From: Liquidambar formosana | Taxonomy: Eukaryota; Streptophyta; Magnoliopsida; Saxifragales; Altingiaceae | Direction: 5' to 3' | DNA: 64,000 bases | Assembly (NCBI GenBank): GCA_039720395.1 | Contig: CM077824.1 | Coordinates: 22,592,013 to 22,656,012, forward strand | In this document: positions 25,398 through 38,038 of the stretch, one piece after another | How the letters are laid out: each line of letters opens with the position of its first letter | Numbering within the stretch: the first letter of the stretch is position 1 | Notes under the pieces: model-generated | Database searches by the model: none | Seen by the model: the letters and a program-made list of their open reading frames with translations, nothing else | Told to the model about the DNA's origin: nothing | Made by a program: the position numbers and the translations under genes

Positions 25398-26674
25398 GTA
25401 AATGACTATTGTTTGAGTTTATTGCTAGGGAAAATTACTATATAGGAATTATCACACATAACATGAGAAAATGCATTACATGTTTTCTGTACTACCAACA
25501 ATATCACTTCACTGTTGTAGGAATACAACCCTACTTCATGCAACAATATTAGAGTACTGTAGTTGGTATTATAACATGTGTATTTTTAAAAGGGGTTATT
25601 ATAATTGGTACATAAAATCACCTATTTACCTTACCACAAATAAAAACTTAAAAAAATGGGTTATTAAATTACTAAATCTTAAGTAGGGTTTTTTGATAAA
25701 GGCAAACCCCTAATAAGGGTTATTGCTAATTTTCCCTTGATTAAAAGTAGGATTTATTACTTACTGCATATTATCAGCAAACCAACAGAAAAGCCACAAT
25801 TGTGAATAGAGTTGGGGACCTTGTTAGGATGCTTTATAAGTGATGATATTTTCTTTGAAATTAAAATTTTTTTCGTTTTCTTTTTCTTTTTGATCCATGA
25901 AAAAGGGTCAGCAGGGGTGGGAGGCAGTGTGGCTGTGTGGCACCCTAAACTGTTAGGGCAACCCATTGGAAAAGAATAGTGCATTCATTAGGGAGGGAGT
26001 TGGGACTCGAATCCACACACAAGTGCATGGTGATAAGGCCACTGACCATCCCACAGCTCAAGAAGAAAATAGAGGTCTTAGACAATAACTTGGTATTTGT
26101 AAGTAGTAACGAGCATTAAAATCATCTTGTTAAATACAAAGGGTCACTCAATTTCTAACAGAACACAACTTCAAATTAATCAAATCCAGATTTGTATGGA
26201 AGGTAGCAAGCCATACAATTACCAAAGTTGGGCCCAAGACCCACTACTTTCGGCCCAGGCTAAGAGCTCCCAAATTTTCCTAATCTAATAGGAGTGTGTC
26301 AGGGGTCAGGAATTTGTAGGTGGAACATGTCTTTAAAATGAAATTGATTAAATTTTTAGAACTAAATTATGTGCTTGGCTACTAAATCAAAGTTAGAGTT
26401 TCTAAAATTTTGTCTATAATTTTAATTTGGAATATTGGAGGGAAAATTTTTATCTAGAAATTCTATTTACTTGGTTGGAACTTACTAAACAGCGAATTTT
26501 AAACCATGAAATTGCAAAATACCATTTTGCAAATTCCAACTTTTAAAAAGTTTAGCCAAATAAGGAACTTTACGTTTTCGACAATTCTTTTTAACTTTAA
26601 AATCTCATCATTTAAAAAATCAAGAGTTTTTTTATTTTTATTTTTATTTTTAACTTCTAACCCAAAAACGGTGT
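25398..26674. other. Intergenic, no gene recognised
   Basis: Contains possible downstream remains of the pseudogene (after 25398) and AT-rich DNA. The minus-strand frame at 25757-25984 is Lys- and Pro-rich without motifs. Confidence 0.35.
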
Positions 26675-26982
26675 AAGAATTCGTTTGGTCATCCAAATGA
26701 AAATTGCATAATTATTTGATGGCACAAATTCATCATCTTGAAGGGGATTATTTAAAAATTTTAGAGTCATCATCACAACTAATGTTAAAGGATCGATTTT
26801 AAAAATTCATGAAATATCTCTATTTTGAATTTGTACTTTCATTTGTAATAATATCCATCATTTCTTGAATTTTCATATTTAAGATACTAAAATTGTTTGG
26901 AAAACAATTTAAGATATCAATCCTTTGGAAAACATAATAAAATTGTTTAATTTTCATTTGGATGATCAAATGGGTCTTAAGA
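26675..26982. mobile_element. MITE with short inverted ends
   Basis: Left 'tttggtcatccaaatgaaaa' (about 26681) is the inverse of right 'tttcatttggatgatcaaat' (about 26951). Arms of about 30 bp flank AT-rich sequence. Boundaries are approximate and no target duplication was fixed. Confidence 0.6.
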
Positions 26983-27679
26983 AATTATCACTCATAATTA
27001 AAGTAATTTATATTTTAAGTTGTAAATTAAGAACCTATATACTTCGATCTCCAGTTTCTACTAAGGTAATGTAGCTATACTTCTGTTACAAGTATTAACT
27101 TCTTTAAGGAGCAGCTTATCAAAAACCTTCTTTAAGGAGCAAGGTATTTACTTATGTTAGAAGTAGATAATTAAGTAAAAAATTGCCTAGCAAAAAAACT
27201 GTCATAAGCAAAGTACCTTTTTATAAGCTAAAAAGGGTAGAAGGGGGCAACAAGTTGTGACGACTTTACTTTGGCATGGTCATAGTAGCTCCCTTATTCG
27301 TTGGAGAATTAATGATGGGAGTGGCCTAGACGGGACCACTAAGGAGGAAACCACAGAAACTCCCTCAAATCGGTTGAGCAAGGTTTGTGGCTCTAATGCA
27401 TGAGTAAAATCATTAAAATACAAACATACATCACGCTACCATCGTCTTCATGACTGAACTTTTTACTATCTAACTTCTTGCACCTTTATCACCAAACTAC
27501 CACAAAAGATAGTATGTCAAAAGTAAAGTACTTACATCTTTATAGAGGCACCCCATAATATAATGATGTTAAAGAGTCCATTCCAAAAAGACTATTAAAA
27601 TAAAAATAAAATAAAAAGAGGGGGGGTGGTGGGGGGAACTTTCACCTTGAAAAATACTGAAGAGGGCGGCAGTTGCAAC

Positions 27680-30182
27680 TAGGGTTGCAACTTGGTTCGG
27701 GTAGATCTAAGAACCGGACCATTCCAAGCAATTCGACCCGGTCCGGTCTAGGCCAAACAGTAATCAATCCGGTTCTCAGGACATAATTTTAAAAACTGAA
27801 AATTTCAGTTTGGTCTATTGGTTTATGGTGTTTCAGTCTTGGACCAGACTGAAGTCCCGGACCGAGAATTAGTATATATATATATATATAAAAACCCACC
27901 CTTCAAAACTCAATAGAATCAAAACCTAAACCTAAATCAAACCCACCCTTATCATTTTCTCTTCATCTTCACTCTTCAGCACCGTCACTCACTCACTCTC
28001 GTCATCGCCTCATGCCCTCACTCCTTTAGGCCTCCACCCCTAAATCCATCGGCGACAGTCCCTTTCAGGCCGTCATTGACTCACTCACTCACCCCGTCAT
28101 CACCTCACTCCTCCTTCATCGCTAATAGTCCTCGTCATCCCCATCATTGACTCGACACCCGACAGTCCCCAACCCCCCCATCCTCAGCCTATTCACTCAC
28201 TCGGTCACTTTCCTCACTGACTCGCCCTTTTATCTTCCATTCACACCTTATTGTTGGCCTAAATGGTTTTAATCCCATGATTTTGATGATAACAATACAT
28301 AATAAGATGTTTAAGGACTAATAAGTATTTAAGTGTCAATTAAAACAGGTATCAAGCCAATGCATGCCTCAAGAATCAAGGATCATAGTGCAGAGTCAAA
28401 TACATCATCCAAAGCATGAAAGCATAAGAAATCAGAGTACTTGAATCTATCCAACATTCAAGAATGATCAAGCCAAGTATCAAATCAAGATGTGAGAATG
28501 TTAGGACTCTTATGTAAGATTAATTTCAATAGTTGCTCACATATGAAAAGGGCTTGCTATCTAAAAACAACTTAGAGTTAATGGACTTCAAAGTAAATTT
28601 CATTTGAACCACTTTTTGTAAAGAAGATTTAATCCCTAAATCTCATTTTGCTGAAACAAAGAATTCAGATTACTGAAATATATTTCAGATGTCTGAAAGG
28701 TCACTTTCAGACGACTGAATGTTGAGTCTCATTTTTAGTACTCTCTGTTTATTTTAGACGATTGTTTCAGACGTCTGAAGAGGTGTTTTAGATGTCTGAA
28801 AACCTCGAGACAGATTCTAATGGCTAGTTTCTTTAATGGTCTTTTGAGCATTAAATGTCCACCAAACCATCTTTCTCAGCATTTATTACTATAGAATTGT
28901 CATATTAACCTCTTGGGCTATATATAAAAGCCTTGAACTCAATTATGAGTATTCATTGAGCTACAAACAAGATCATTCATTACAAGCCTTAATTTCATTT
29001 GTGAGCATTCATTGAGATTCAATCAATAGCTAAGTATGCATTCAATTGCTGTGTATTTACTCTTTTGAGAGAGATTTATTAGCACATAAACAAACTCTAT
29101 TTATCCTGTATCAAAGGGTTGTGTGATCCCCCAATTTGTAAGCACTTGAGGAGTGTTCTTGTACAAGTGTTGGTGAAGAACATTTGGTGTTGTAAAGGTT
29201 TGATCTCTACCCTTGAAGGAGATTGATATAGTGGATTAGTGAATCCTTAATCGAGCTCTTAAGGCGAGGACGTAGGTGGGAAGCCAAACCTCGTTAACAT
29301 CGTTTGCATTCTCTCCTTCTTAATCTCTTTATTATTGCTTATTCTTGTATTTATTCTTACTTACAATAATATGATTTTAAGTTTGCAATTAGTTTTAAAT
29401 TTGGCCATAAACCCTATTCACCCCCTCTAGGGTTATATATTTGGGACAACACTCACCTCACCTCATGGTCCTTACCTCACCTCTCCTCTTGCTTCTCCTC
29501 TCATGGCAGCACGGTGAATCAGTGATCTCTCTTCTGTCTCCTGTGAAGTAGCTGCACTCCTGTTGGTGGTTGTCATTTGGTACGTCTTTTTTTTTTTTTT
29601 TTTTTTTTGGTTTGGGTAAAATTTCATGATATGTTGATATGATCTTAGGGAGGTTGTTTTTATTTTCTCAAAACCAATGTAGATCCAACACCCACATGGT
29701 CTGATCTTAGGGTTTTTTTTTTCTCAGATCTGATGTAGCCCTTTCTCGACCACTCTCACTGGCGAACTGTTGTCGTCGGAGAGAATGGGTTTGGTTTTCA
29801 CTTTTCAAATCTTGAGCCATTTTTCCAGATCTAGACTACCACCATCGTCGCTAGCCATTAGGCGTTTTTTAATTGGATTTATAATCTATTTGGGTGTTTA
29901 TGATTTGGGTGTTCTTGAACTAGGTTGCATTTGCAGATTGGAGGGTTTTCGTCAGTGGTAATAAGAGGGTTTCATGAACCCCTCTCTCTCTCCCACCATA
30001 GTAGAGAACCATGAACGCAGGCCATAACCTCAAGGGACCAGACTAGCCCAGACCATTTATTTTGATTTGGTCCAAGGCCTAAATCGGTCTGGTTCTGGGA
30101 AAAATTTTGAGGTCTCGAATTAGTTCGATCCGGTCTAGATATACCTTTGGCCCAAACTAGCCCAAACCGAGTTGCACCCCTA
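27680..30182. mobile_element. Non-autonomous hAT-like element inserted in the MITE
   Basis: The ends are TAGGGTTGCAAC and GTTGCACCCCTA, the type seen in many plant hAT elements, followed inward by GGTTCGG/CCGGTCC-rich subterminal sequence. Flanking 8-mers GTTGCAAC and ATTGCAAG agree at six positions, consistent with a worn 8-bp duplication. It lies exactly within the MITE arm. After subtraction of the solo LTR (28252-29451) about 1.3 kb remains, with GC-rich 5'UTR-like sequence (27955-28250, 29460-29600) but no transposase ORF. That sequence might be captured host DNA. Confidence 0.75.
28252..29451 (+). mobile_element. Copia-type solo LTR (1,200 bp)
   Basis: Begins TGTTGGCC and ends GGGACAACA, so TGTTG and CAACA are perfect inverse ends. 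The flanks CTTAT and CTCAC differ by two C/T transitions, consistent with a decayed 5-bp target duplication. The 3' part (caccccctctagggtt, near 29420) is typical of LTRs of the SIRE/Maximus Copia group. The middle holds a run of TTCAGACGTCTGAA-like palindromes (28663-28800). A TATA-like 'ctatatataaaagcc' is at about 28918-28932. No internal region is present, so this is a recombined solo LTR. Confidence 0.82.
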
Positions 30183-30613
30183 ATTGCAAGCCCTCAACTT
30201 TATTTGTAATTCCTACTTATTTTTACTTTTTAAGGTTTTATAAAAAATATAAAAGATTTTTATGAAAACTGATCTAGTTGTCCTTTAGAAAACATCATTT
30301 TGAATAACTTTAATTCATAGAAGAAAATTTTTCGAAAATCTATCATTTAAGTAGACATTTTTGCCATTTATAATTTTCATTTTTGTAAAAATGAAATAAA
30401 TTGTAAATGGCCAAAAAGTGCTTTTAAATGACAGATTTTGAAAAAATTTTCTTTTACAAAGTTGTTCAAAATAATGTTTTCTAGTAAACAATATGTTTAG
30501 TTTTCACAAAATTTTTTTACATTTTTCATAAAACCTCAAAAAGTTTAAAAAAAAAAAAAAAAGGGATTTACAAATAAAGTTGAGAGATTGCAATAATCGC
30601 CCTCAATGCTGAA

Positions 30614-31591
30614 CCATATTTTTCTCGGTCCTAATCACTAGGGGCTAGGGCTTAAGGTGAAATGATAGGCCCCTCTCCTGCTATCGATTGGCCCAATTGG
30701 CATCCCGCCATTTATAGATCGAGGGTTGACATTAGGCTGAGGGCGAGTTGGGAAATATGTCTCGAAGTCATTGGGCCCAACCAAATCTCATTTTTAAGTA
30801 TTGCCTTGTAGGCTAGTACTACTGAATATACAATAGTGACCAAAAATCTTTATTATCTCATATATTATACACTATACCTTTCCAAACAGTTTTGGGATGA
30901 AAAAATTGAACTCATCGCCACTAAAAATGTGTTGGCTGAACACATTTCCGGCCTGGATATGCTTCTGAACTAAACAAGAAGCTAGCTAGCTGGCTGGCTG
31001 GATCCACTGCTTCCTCAAACAGCTAAGAAAGTGTACCACAAAATTTTGTTATTACCAAGGCAGCAGTATTTGTCATTATACTAGGGGAGAACACTACAAG
31101 GGTGATAATGACGTTCTTATCTTTTATCAAAAAAAAAAAAAAAAAAAACCCAAATTTGAGTAAAAATGGACAAAAATATCAAGTGAAGGATGTCTCAAAA
31201 CCCATATTCAAATTTGTGAAGTCTAAAATTTTGAGTTTTGCTACTGGCACTCCATATCAAATTAGCTGGGGAGACTCAAATTCTTATTTAAAAGAGGCTT
31301 TTAGAATAGGCTAGAATTTTAAGAAAAAGATTTGAGTAAAAATTTGAGTCTACCATTGGAGTATTCCATATCAAATCAAGATTTTACTCAAATTCAATTT
31401 AAAAAATAAAAATAAAATAAAAGATTAAGGAGTGGAGATGGCCTAAGACCATATGTGGGCATATGCATCCCCGAAAATTTGATGCTCCTACTTCTGTCTT
31501 CATATAAATAAACTCTGATCTATTTGATGCTCAAATTTAATTATATAGAAGTTTGCATTGCCAGTTTCTGGAAAATTTTCATTAACCCTCT
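30614..31591. other. Intergenic, no gene recognised
   Basis: Contains an A run at 31129-31147 and a repeated 'ccatatcaaat' context (31250 and 31367). The 70-residue open frame at 31102 has no motif. Confidence 0.35.
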
Positions 31592-31757
31592 GTTTGGTTC
31601 CTGGATTCTAACAAGGAAAAAAAAGTCAAGGGAAAAAAATAATATGTAAAGAAAATGAAAAGAAAAGATAAAATTATATCAAGGCAACATTATTCTGATT
31701 CTTTTTCTTCTTCTTCTATCAATTTTCCATTGCAACCAAATAAGGAAAAGTATAATT

Positions 31758-31799
<42 letters not shown>

Positions 31800-31850
31800 T
31801 TATTTATTTATTTTCCTTGATAAAATCGGGGAACCAAATAGAGCCTAGAA
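31592..31850. mobile_element. MITE, family shared with 45025-45247
   Basis: Left 'ctctgtttggttcctggatt' pairs with right 'ggggaaccaaatagagcc' as inverted ends. It carries an internal (TA)n tract (31762-31793). The same family occurs in the opposite orientation at 45025-45247. Boundaries are approximate. Confidence 0.65.
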
Positions 31851-31900
31851 AAAAAAAAATTGTTATACTTCAAACGTTTTACTTTTCACCACGTGGCTTT

Positions 31901-32341
31901 CTAAGAAAGAAGAGTTGGGATGCTTTGTTCATTCCTGAAGAAATTATGTGGATCAACCATGGTCTTCACTTTCACCAATCTATCAAAATTGCCTAGGAAG
32001 TACTTTTCCCCATAAAATTTACCTTCCTCGTGGCTATTTTTGTCATGGTGATTGATACCAATGTCGAGATCCCTATAGTTGAGGTATGCACCTCTTGGGG
32101 ACTTTGTCACAAAAGGTGTCATGTAACTGTAAACCCTTCTAATCTGATTCATATGCAACTTGTCTCCTTTACTACCTTCTTTATGCCAATTCATTGAGTA
32201 CTCGATCTTGAATAGATTCCCAGCTCGATGAGGAAAAGCCATCTCTGTCGCTAGAATTTCGCTCATTCTCCCTCCATATGGACTGAAGACCAGTCTTGTT
32301 TTTCCCACCTGAATCATCTTCTTCCATATCCATTCCAACCC
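31901..32341 (-). pseudogene. Berberine-bridge-enzyme-like oxidoreductase, C-terminal part
   Basis: This is the 3' part of the gene whose 5' part is at 42363-43523. On the minus strand the frame is open from the insertion site to a stop at 31901-31903. It encodes GLEWIWKKM, then FSPYGGRMSEI and FPHRAGNLFKIEY, the family signature YLNYRDLDIG, and ends HNFFRNEQSIPTLLS, which is the normal end of BBE-like proteins. The C-terminal part closes the substrate pocket and belongs to the BBE domain that follows the FAD-binding domain. The coding sequence is undamaged here, but a 10-kb element separates it from its start, so it cannot be expressed as a normal enzyme. Confidence 0.93.
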
Positions 32342-32404
32342 GGGGCATTTCCTATTGTACGGTCATTGACTAAGTTATTTTAAAAGATACAGTGAAACAA
32401 AACT

Positions 32405-32625
32405 TAATTCCACTTTTATTATAAATCGTGTTGGCCCACCACGACTTTGGCCTTGCTCTACTCCCACTATACTGCCAAAGAAACCCCGTATAAAAATTGT
32501 ATAGCGAACCCAAAATCGTGGTGGGAAACCATGATTTTAGGTTGAATTCCACATAGCTAATATACACCGTATAAAGAAGATACAAGGTAAAAACGAAAAT
32601 CGTAGGGACGCACCACGATTTTAGG
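32405..32625. repeat. Left subterminal inverted-motif array of the Pack-MULE
   Basis: Three inverted pairs of the AATCGTG motif occur: 32425 (aaatcgtgttggcc/ccaccacgact), about 32513 (aaaatcgtggtgggaaacca/tgatttt) and 32599 (aaaatcgtagg/caccacgatttt). Each could form a short hairpin. The right subterminal region has the same type, as does 39523-39580. Confidence 0.7.
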
Positions 32626-32639
32626 TGATAAAAAACCCA

Positions 32640-32908
32640 CCCACTCTCCGTCGCACTCTTACACTCTCCTTCTCTCTCTTATTCTCTTTCTTTCTCTCTC
32701 TCTTGATCTCGATCTTGATCGAGTTACCAGGCCGCCGATGTCGAAGCTCTGTCCTCTGCCGCTGACGTCGAAGACCCACTCTCAGTCGCACTCTCACACT
32801 CTCCTTCTCTCTCTTATTCTCACTCTTTCTCTCTTTCGATCTCAATCTCGATCTGAATTACCAGGCCACCAACGTCGAAGCTCCGTCCTCTGCCGCCAAC
32901 ATCGAAGC
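32640..32908. repeat. Tandem duplication, two units of about 135 bp, pyrimidine-rich
   Basis: Both units run 'ccactctc-gtcgcactct-acactctccttctctctcttattctc', then 'gat(ct)...taccaggcc', then 'gtcgaagctc-gtcctctgccgc'. The second is followed by a third partial 'catcgaagctcc'. The sequence looks like duplicated 5'UTR or N-terminal coding DNA near the left end of the Pack-MULE. No protein is recognised. Confidence 0.8.
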
Positions 32909-35900
32909 TCCTTCTTCCGTCATAGACGAAGCCCCATCCTCCGCTGTCGACGCCGACTACCAGTCATGAAGCGTTGACTCTATTGCTTTCACATTCTCTC
33001 GAGGACGATCTCGACTTAGATCCAAGGATCGTCGAGTTTCTATTCACCGTCGACGATATCCAGCTCACACATTTGAGCACAAGCCCTTTCTAATCTATAT
33101 ACCGATCGAAATCTAGGGCTTCCATACCCCCCCCCCTTTCTCTCTCTATGTGAAGCCCATCAACTGGAAAAATATGTGTTTTTTTTCCCCATACTTTATG
33201 CATTTGGAAATATAACAATTGAAAATTAGTAGATAATGCATTCGGTTGGTTTGATTGTTGATCGTCCACCAATGATGCATTTAGATTTTTTTTTTTTTTG
33301 GAAATGGGAATATGAGTCAAATTACTTGTCATTTTGAAGGGAAATATATTGTTTGATTATGTGCCTTTTGTTTTATAAATATTTTTGTCGTACTATTTAT
33401 ATTTTTCTTATCCATTTTGCTTGCTTTGAGGTATTGTTTATGAGTTTGCAATAGTTAAAATTAAAAATAAAAATAAAAATAAAATAAAATAATCAATTAG
33501 AAGATATCAATTTTCCTTACCAAAAGAGAACAAAAACACGATCTATTGAAAAAACAGTTGATATCAATTAAAAGATGCACTAAATCGAAGTTGGACCACC
33601 CATTGTAACCTTCTTTCTGGAAATTAAGAATTAAAAGATGCGATAAGAATTATCTTCTTATCACTACATAAGATTGAAAGCAAGCTAGATACCAAACATA
33701 GGAGGACCCAAGCAAGAAAATTAGACTAACTAAAGAAAATTTAAAAAGTATTGCTTACCTGTCCAAATCAAAAAGGCTCGTGATTCTTTATTTTCTCTTT
33801 CTTCTCATAAGAGAAAGTGAATAGAACAAAACAAAAGAACTAAATAATAGAGAAGCAAAATAAAAATTAAACACTTATACCTTTTGTTTTGTTAGTCCAA
33901 ACAAAATCCCTACATGTTTATAAACAAAAGACATAATTCTTTCTCACAATGACATCATACTTAATAATTCAATAAAAATTAAATAAAGTCCCTCAAATTA
34001 AGAGGATGAAAATTAGATGCGCATTTAACATAACAAAAGTGAGTAGAAATAAGAGTTACCTGTATGTGGCAGTAGCATGGAGACAATATCTATATCCCTA
34101 ATTGAAACCTACAAACAAAGAGATGCATTAGAACCCCAAAAAGTGAAGTAGAACCCTAATAATTGAAATGGGTTTTCTCGTGTGTGTGTGTGTGTGTGTG
34201 AGGTAGATAGAGAGAGGGGAAAAAATGGGGCATGAGATGGAAAGGAGAAAAACAGGTAAGAAAGGATGAGAAAACTGAAAATTACCTGAAGAGGGAGTTG
34301 TGGCGGAGATTCTCATCGATCGGTTTTGAAACGAGAATGGTGAGAATGAGGAAGGGAATAGATGCGATGGAAGCAAAACCTCATATATGCTGCCATTGTT
34401 CAAGCTCTTATTCTCCACCAGAAACGGGATGGTGAGGAGATGGGGGTAAAAGGAGATTGAACTTGAAATTGATGGTTGAGAAGAGAGAGCGGGGCGTTCT
34501 GAATTTTGAATGCCCTCACTACTCTTTCTTCTGTTATACACTTCCCATTTTTTTATTTGTGTTTTATGTTTTGTGCCAACAGCAATCCACACATGGGACA
34601 GCAAGGAAGTTTTTAAAAAAACATGAAAAAAAAAAAAAAGAAATAAAGAAGAAAAAGAGTGTTGACACGTTCAGCAACAGTGTCAACACCCTCCCGGCTT
34701 ATAATAGGAAGGAAGACTAGTTGAAACCCCGGGCGATGTCCAGGAAGTCAAATTATATAAAAAAAACCTGAGCGATGGTAAGAGAACAATAATGTTCCAT
34801 AATCTAAGTATCCCAAGTTAAAGGGAAAAATAAAATTACATCAACATAAATAACACAAATAATGAAAAAAAAAAAAAAAAAAAAAGACGGTACTCACTAT
34901 TACTAAATGGTGCTATGATTGTCTTAGTAAAGGTGAGTATTGTCTTTTTATTTTTATTTTTTTCTTTCGTTCATTAGATCCACCATCATCGGGTCTCACA
35001 GGTATGGCAGTTGTATACGAAATGTAGGGCTTATTTATTTATTTATTATATTTTTTTTTATCTAATTGAAACTTAGGGCTTTCTTTTGCCTAAATTAATT
35101 CAAGAAAATTGACAAAGTTTGTAATAAATTCCCAAAACAATGAAGAGATTATATTGCTTATTTTTTTTCTATTTGTTAATTCCTTACTTTTTCTTGCAGA
35201 ACTCCTTTTTGTGGTTCGATGATTAAAAAGAACCAATGCAGTTTGGCGTGAGCATTTTGTGATGGTTGATGGACAATAATTTCTGTGAATTTTCTTTTTC
35301 ATTCTAATGATAGAAAAAAAAAACACACACACACACAGTACATAGTGATTATGTTGCTGTGGTCTCGGTGATTTTGGTACTTGTTGCATTGAGGGTGTTT
35401 GGTAGTTTGGCTAGGCACCCGTTTAAGGTTTTCTATTTTTCCCAAGGTCATGTCTTATTTTTTGGGACTTTTTTACTGTCTTTATCGCATATCTGTCCCA
35501 TGTCTCCCATTGTGACCTTTTTCATATGGAATCTAGAGCTTTTGTGTGTAAATATATAGATGTATATATTTCTGATCTCAAAGCCTGGCTGAACTTATTA
35601 ATTGATTTTGTGTGCTTAGAAAACCCTATTTGAGTGGGGACGGGAAGAGCGTTTGAGTTTTTCAGAATTTTTGTCTATTCTGAAACTTTAGTTTCATTTT
35701 CCTTTGGTATACAGCCTATGTACATGTGCTTTGCACCACTTTTTTATTTAATATGTTATCACCTTATCAAAAAAAAAAAAAAACTAATGTAGAGTATAAT
35801 AGAAAATAAACACCAAAAAGTTCGTTACATACTATTCATTACACATCAGTTTGTTACACATTACACATTAGGTTGTGAATGGTATTCTTGCTTGATTTTC

Positions 35901-37160
35901 TCATATCCGTCTATGATGGCTTTGTATGTGGGCTTTTATTGGGTGCTCCAATCAACCTCACTCTTGGGGAAGCAATGGTTCTATTCAAATGGTATTCCTG
36001 TATTGGATCTTAACACATTTTTTGCCACCATTGGAAAATTTTAGTTGATTTTGACTGATAAATTTTTGGGTTGTCTTTATTGACTTTGGGTTGAAACTAT
36101 TTACATATTGCACTGTTTGATAAAATTATTGTAATTGGGATAATATTGTTTGAATTATTAAGTTACCAACTTAAGGTGATAAGCTTCCCTTATATTATAA
36201 GCCGGGGGGCTTGACACTGTAGGTGAATAGTAAAGGCTTATGTGTCAAGCCCTTCTGCTATTTGATATGTGCATGGGTGATCTGAATGGTGCCAATGGTA
36301 TGCCAACTTGGTCAAGGGCCTTTGTGGCACTAAATCAAGTTATTGGGCATTCTGGACACTGATCATCCAGTGATCCATTGGTTTTTGTTGGCTAACCTCG
36401 ATAGCACTTGGGAAGGTCCGTAAGACTTGGTTTAGGCAGTTGGTTTCATAGTGCTTAAAATACCTTATTGATTGCTTAGGTGACCATCATTTTAGGCACT
36501 GGCTGTTCATTCTTTGCAGCGTCTTGCCCAAATTTTGACCTTTCATTGATAATTTTTTGTTATATTTTATTTTTACTTGGTGTTTTGTATTCTACAGATC
36601 GATTATTTATGTAAACCTTGCAGTTTTTCCTTATTTCCTTCTCTTTTGTATTTTTAATAGACCACTATCCTGGTTGGTTGTCACTTGTCATTTGAATCTG
36701 GGGTTGGATTGTTATGGTTATTGAATCTTAGCTTGCAATTGGAACTGACTTGTCAATAATGATATCACAATTATTAAGCTAACTAATGGACTTTTTACAG
36801 GGACTGGTAAGATTTTCTTTGGTCATAATGTGCTAGCATCTCTACGTGTAATGTATTTTTCTTGGCTTGATTTTAATGGACATCCCTCATTTATCATCGT
36901 AAGGATTAGATTAACCATTTAATGCTGTGTTAATTTACAAGGATTAGATTACAAAGGCCACTGAGTGCTTCTATTTTGAATTCATTTTTTTGCAGGTTCT
37001 TTCTTCTATCTTATTTCTATTCATATTCTAATTTTTGGTATGTTAATTTTTAGCCTTTTCCTTTAATTTCTTGGTTTGCTTCTTTTCAATTTTTTATTTT
37101 TTATTTTTTTTATTTTTTATAATTGCAACTTTTATTTGTTGCTAATAAACACGTATTTGT
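32909..37160. other. Pack-MULE interior without a recognised gene
   Basis: AT-rich sequence with a GT microsatellite (34178-34200), A runs (34627-34641, 34865-34886) and low-complexity open frames. The minus-strand frame 34128-34604 (158 codons, Ser/His/Thr-rich) covers this repeat and has no domain I recognise. A possible exon with AG/GT-like borders lies at about 37168-37264, unidentified. Nothing resembling a MURA transposase was found. Confidence 0.4.
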
Positions 37161-37424
37161 CCAGTGGGGGTTTCTTAATTTCTAGCCCATTTGAGATGTT
37201 GAGTTGCGCTTTCAATTCCGTCTTACGTTACTTTGAGATTTGGAAAGCTCCTTTTCCATAAGCAGGTACTTATGCATTTATGCTCTTTAGTTTGTGCAAA
37301 TCTAAGTTATAGTCATTTCATTTAATTTATTAGTTTGCTTAGTTGGAATCTGATTGCTCTTGAATATTTTATGTTTACCTCTGAAGCAAGACATTCTTTT
37401 AAGAATTTGTTAAGAGATTGTAGT

Positions 37425-37505
37425 AATTACTCTAATTCTAATTACTTTCCTCGCTTGATGGAAATGGTTGAAAATTTGATTCTCAAGGGTAAAGCATATG
37501 TGGAT
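37425..37505 (+). pseudogene. Captured fragment 1, cytosolic glutamyl-tRNA synthetase-like
   Basis: The frame reads NYFPRLMEMVENLILKGKAY, matching the conserved catalytic-domain segment '(Y/D)YFP-LMEMAE-LI--GKAYVDDTPRE' of plant cytosolic GluRS. Only about 27 codons are recognisable. The match breaks immediately after YVD, where a partial MITE begins. A second piece of the same protein region lies at 39581. The enzyme normally charges tRNA-Glu; this scrap cannot. Confidence 0.65.
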
Positions 37506-37640
37506 AGAGGGATGCTATATATTGCCAACACATAAAGTACTCAATGCCCCCCATTAGTCTACACTTTTTAACATTTTATGAAAAATATAAAAGATTTTAA
37601 CGAAAACTAACCGTATTATTCACTAGAAAACATCATTCTA
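37506..37640. mobile_element. Partial MITE of the 44608-45014 family
   Basis: 'gagggatgct', 'cacataaagtactcaatgcc', 'ccattagtctacac', 'attttatgaaaaatataaaa' and 'ctagaaaacatcattct' match one arm of the 44608-45014 element in inverse orientation. The other arm is missing. It directly interrupts the GluRS-like fragment. Confidence 0.7.
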
Positions 37641-37778
37641 AACATCCATCCATAGGGCACTTCTATATGCAGTTGCGGATACAATGGACTAGAACTTGAT
37701 TTTCTTTGGAAGCCTAGGCACATCCATCCACAGGGCACTTCTATTTTTTTTCCTATTTTGGCTCACCATATAATCGAT

Positions 37779-38038
37779 TCAATGGGACATATATCTTTAG
37801 ATCCTCACGGTGGCCACACCATCAACTTGTATGAAGGATGTATCTTCCATGCTCTTACAAATGTTGGAAGAAGAGTTCAACTTCGTAAATTACCATGGAG
37901 CGAATGTGAATCCAACCTTTTAAAATGCTTTATGAAAGTTCACAAGGGAAAGTATGGCCAGATACACTTGATTGCTTCACTTACTGCTGGTCTGAGTCGC
38001 TATATCCTAATGAATTTGCAATTGCTGTTGTTGATGAG
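37779..38038 (+). pseudogene. Captured fragment, UPF2 (third MIF4G region)-like exon
   Basis: The frame reads GHISLDPHGGHTINLYEGCI, ALTNVGRRVQLRKLPWSECE, LLKCFMKVHKGKYGQIHL and IASLTAGLSRY. This agrees with the third MIF4G domain of the nonsense-mediated-decay factor UPF2, whose human form has RKLPW and LLAGL at matching places. A 1-base frameshift after LSRY shifts to NEFAIAVVDE, which ends at a GT (38039), an exon-intron border. The piece is therefore genomic, not a processed copy. Only one exon is recognisable. Confidence 0.72.

Larger units (their letters stand above)
27662..30604. mobile_element. Mutator-type MITE, split by a hAT-like element
   Basis: The MITE parts are 27662-27679 and 30183-30604 (about 440 bp when joined). 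The ends read GAGGGCGGC... and ...ATCGCCCTC. Beyond the hAT insertion the left arm 'ccctcaactttatttgtaat' matches the inverse of 'acaaataaagttgagagatt' at the right. A 9-bp target duplication differs at one base: AATACTGAA (27653-27661) and AATGCTGAA (30605-30613). The middle is related to the MITE at 44608-45014 ('ggttttatraaaaatataaa', 'gaaaacatcattytgaa'). Confidence 0.82.

Noticed and set aside
34128..34604. 158-codon minus-strand protein
   Set aside because: It covers a GT repeat and low-complexity sequence; no domain, no coding bias.
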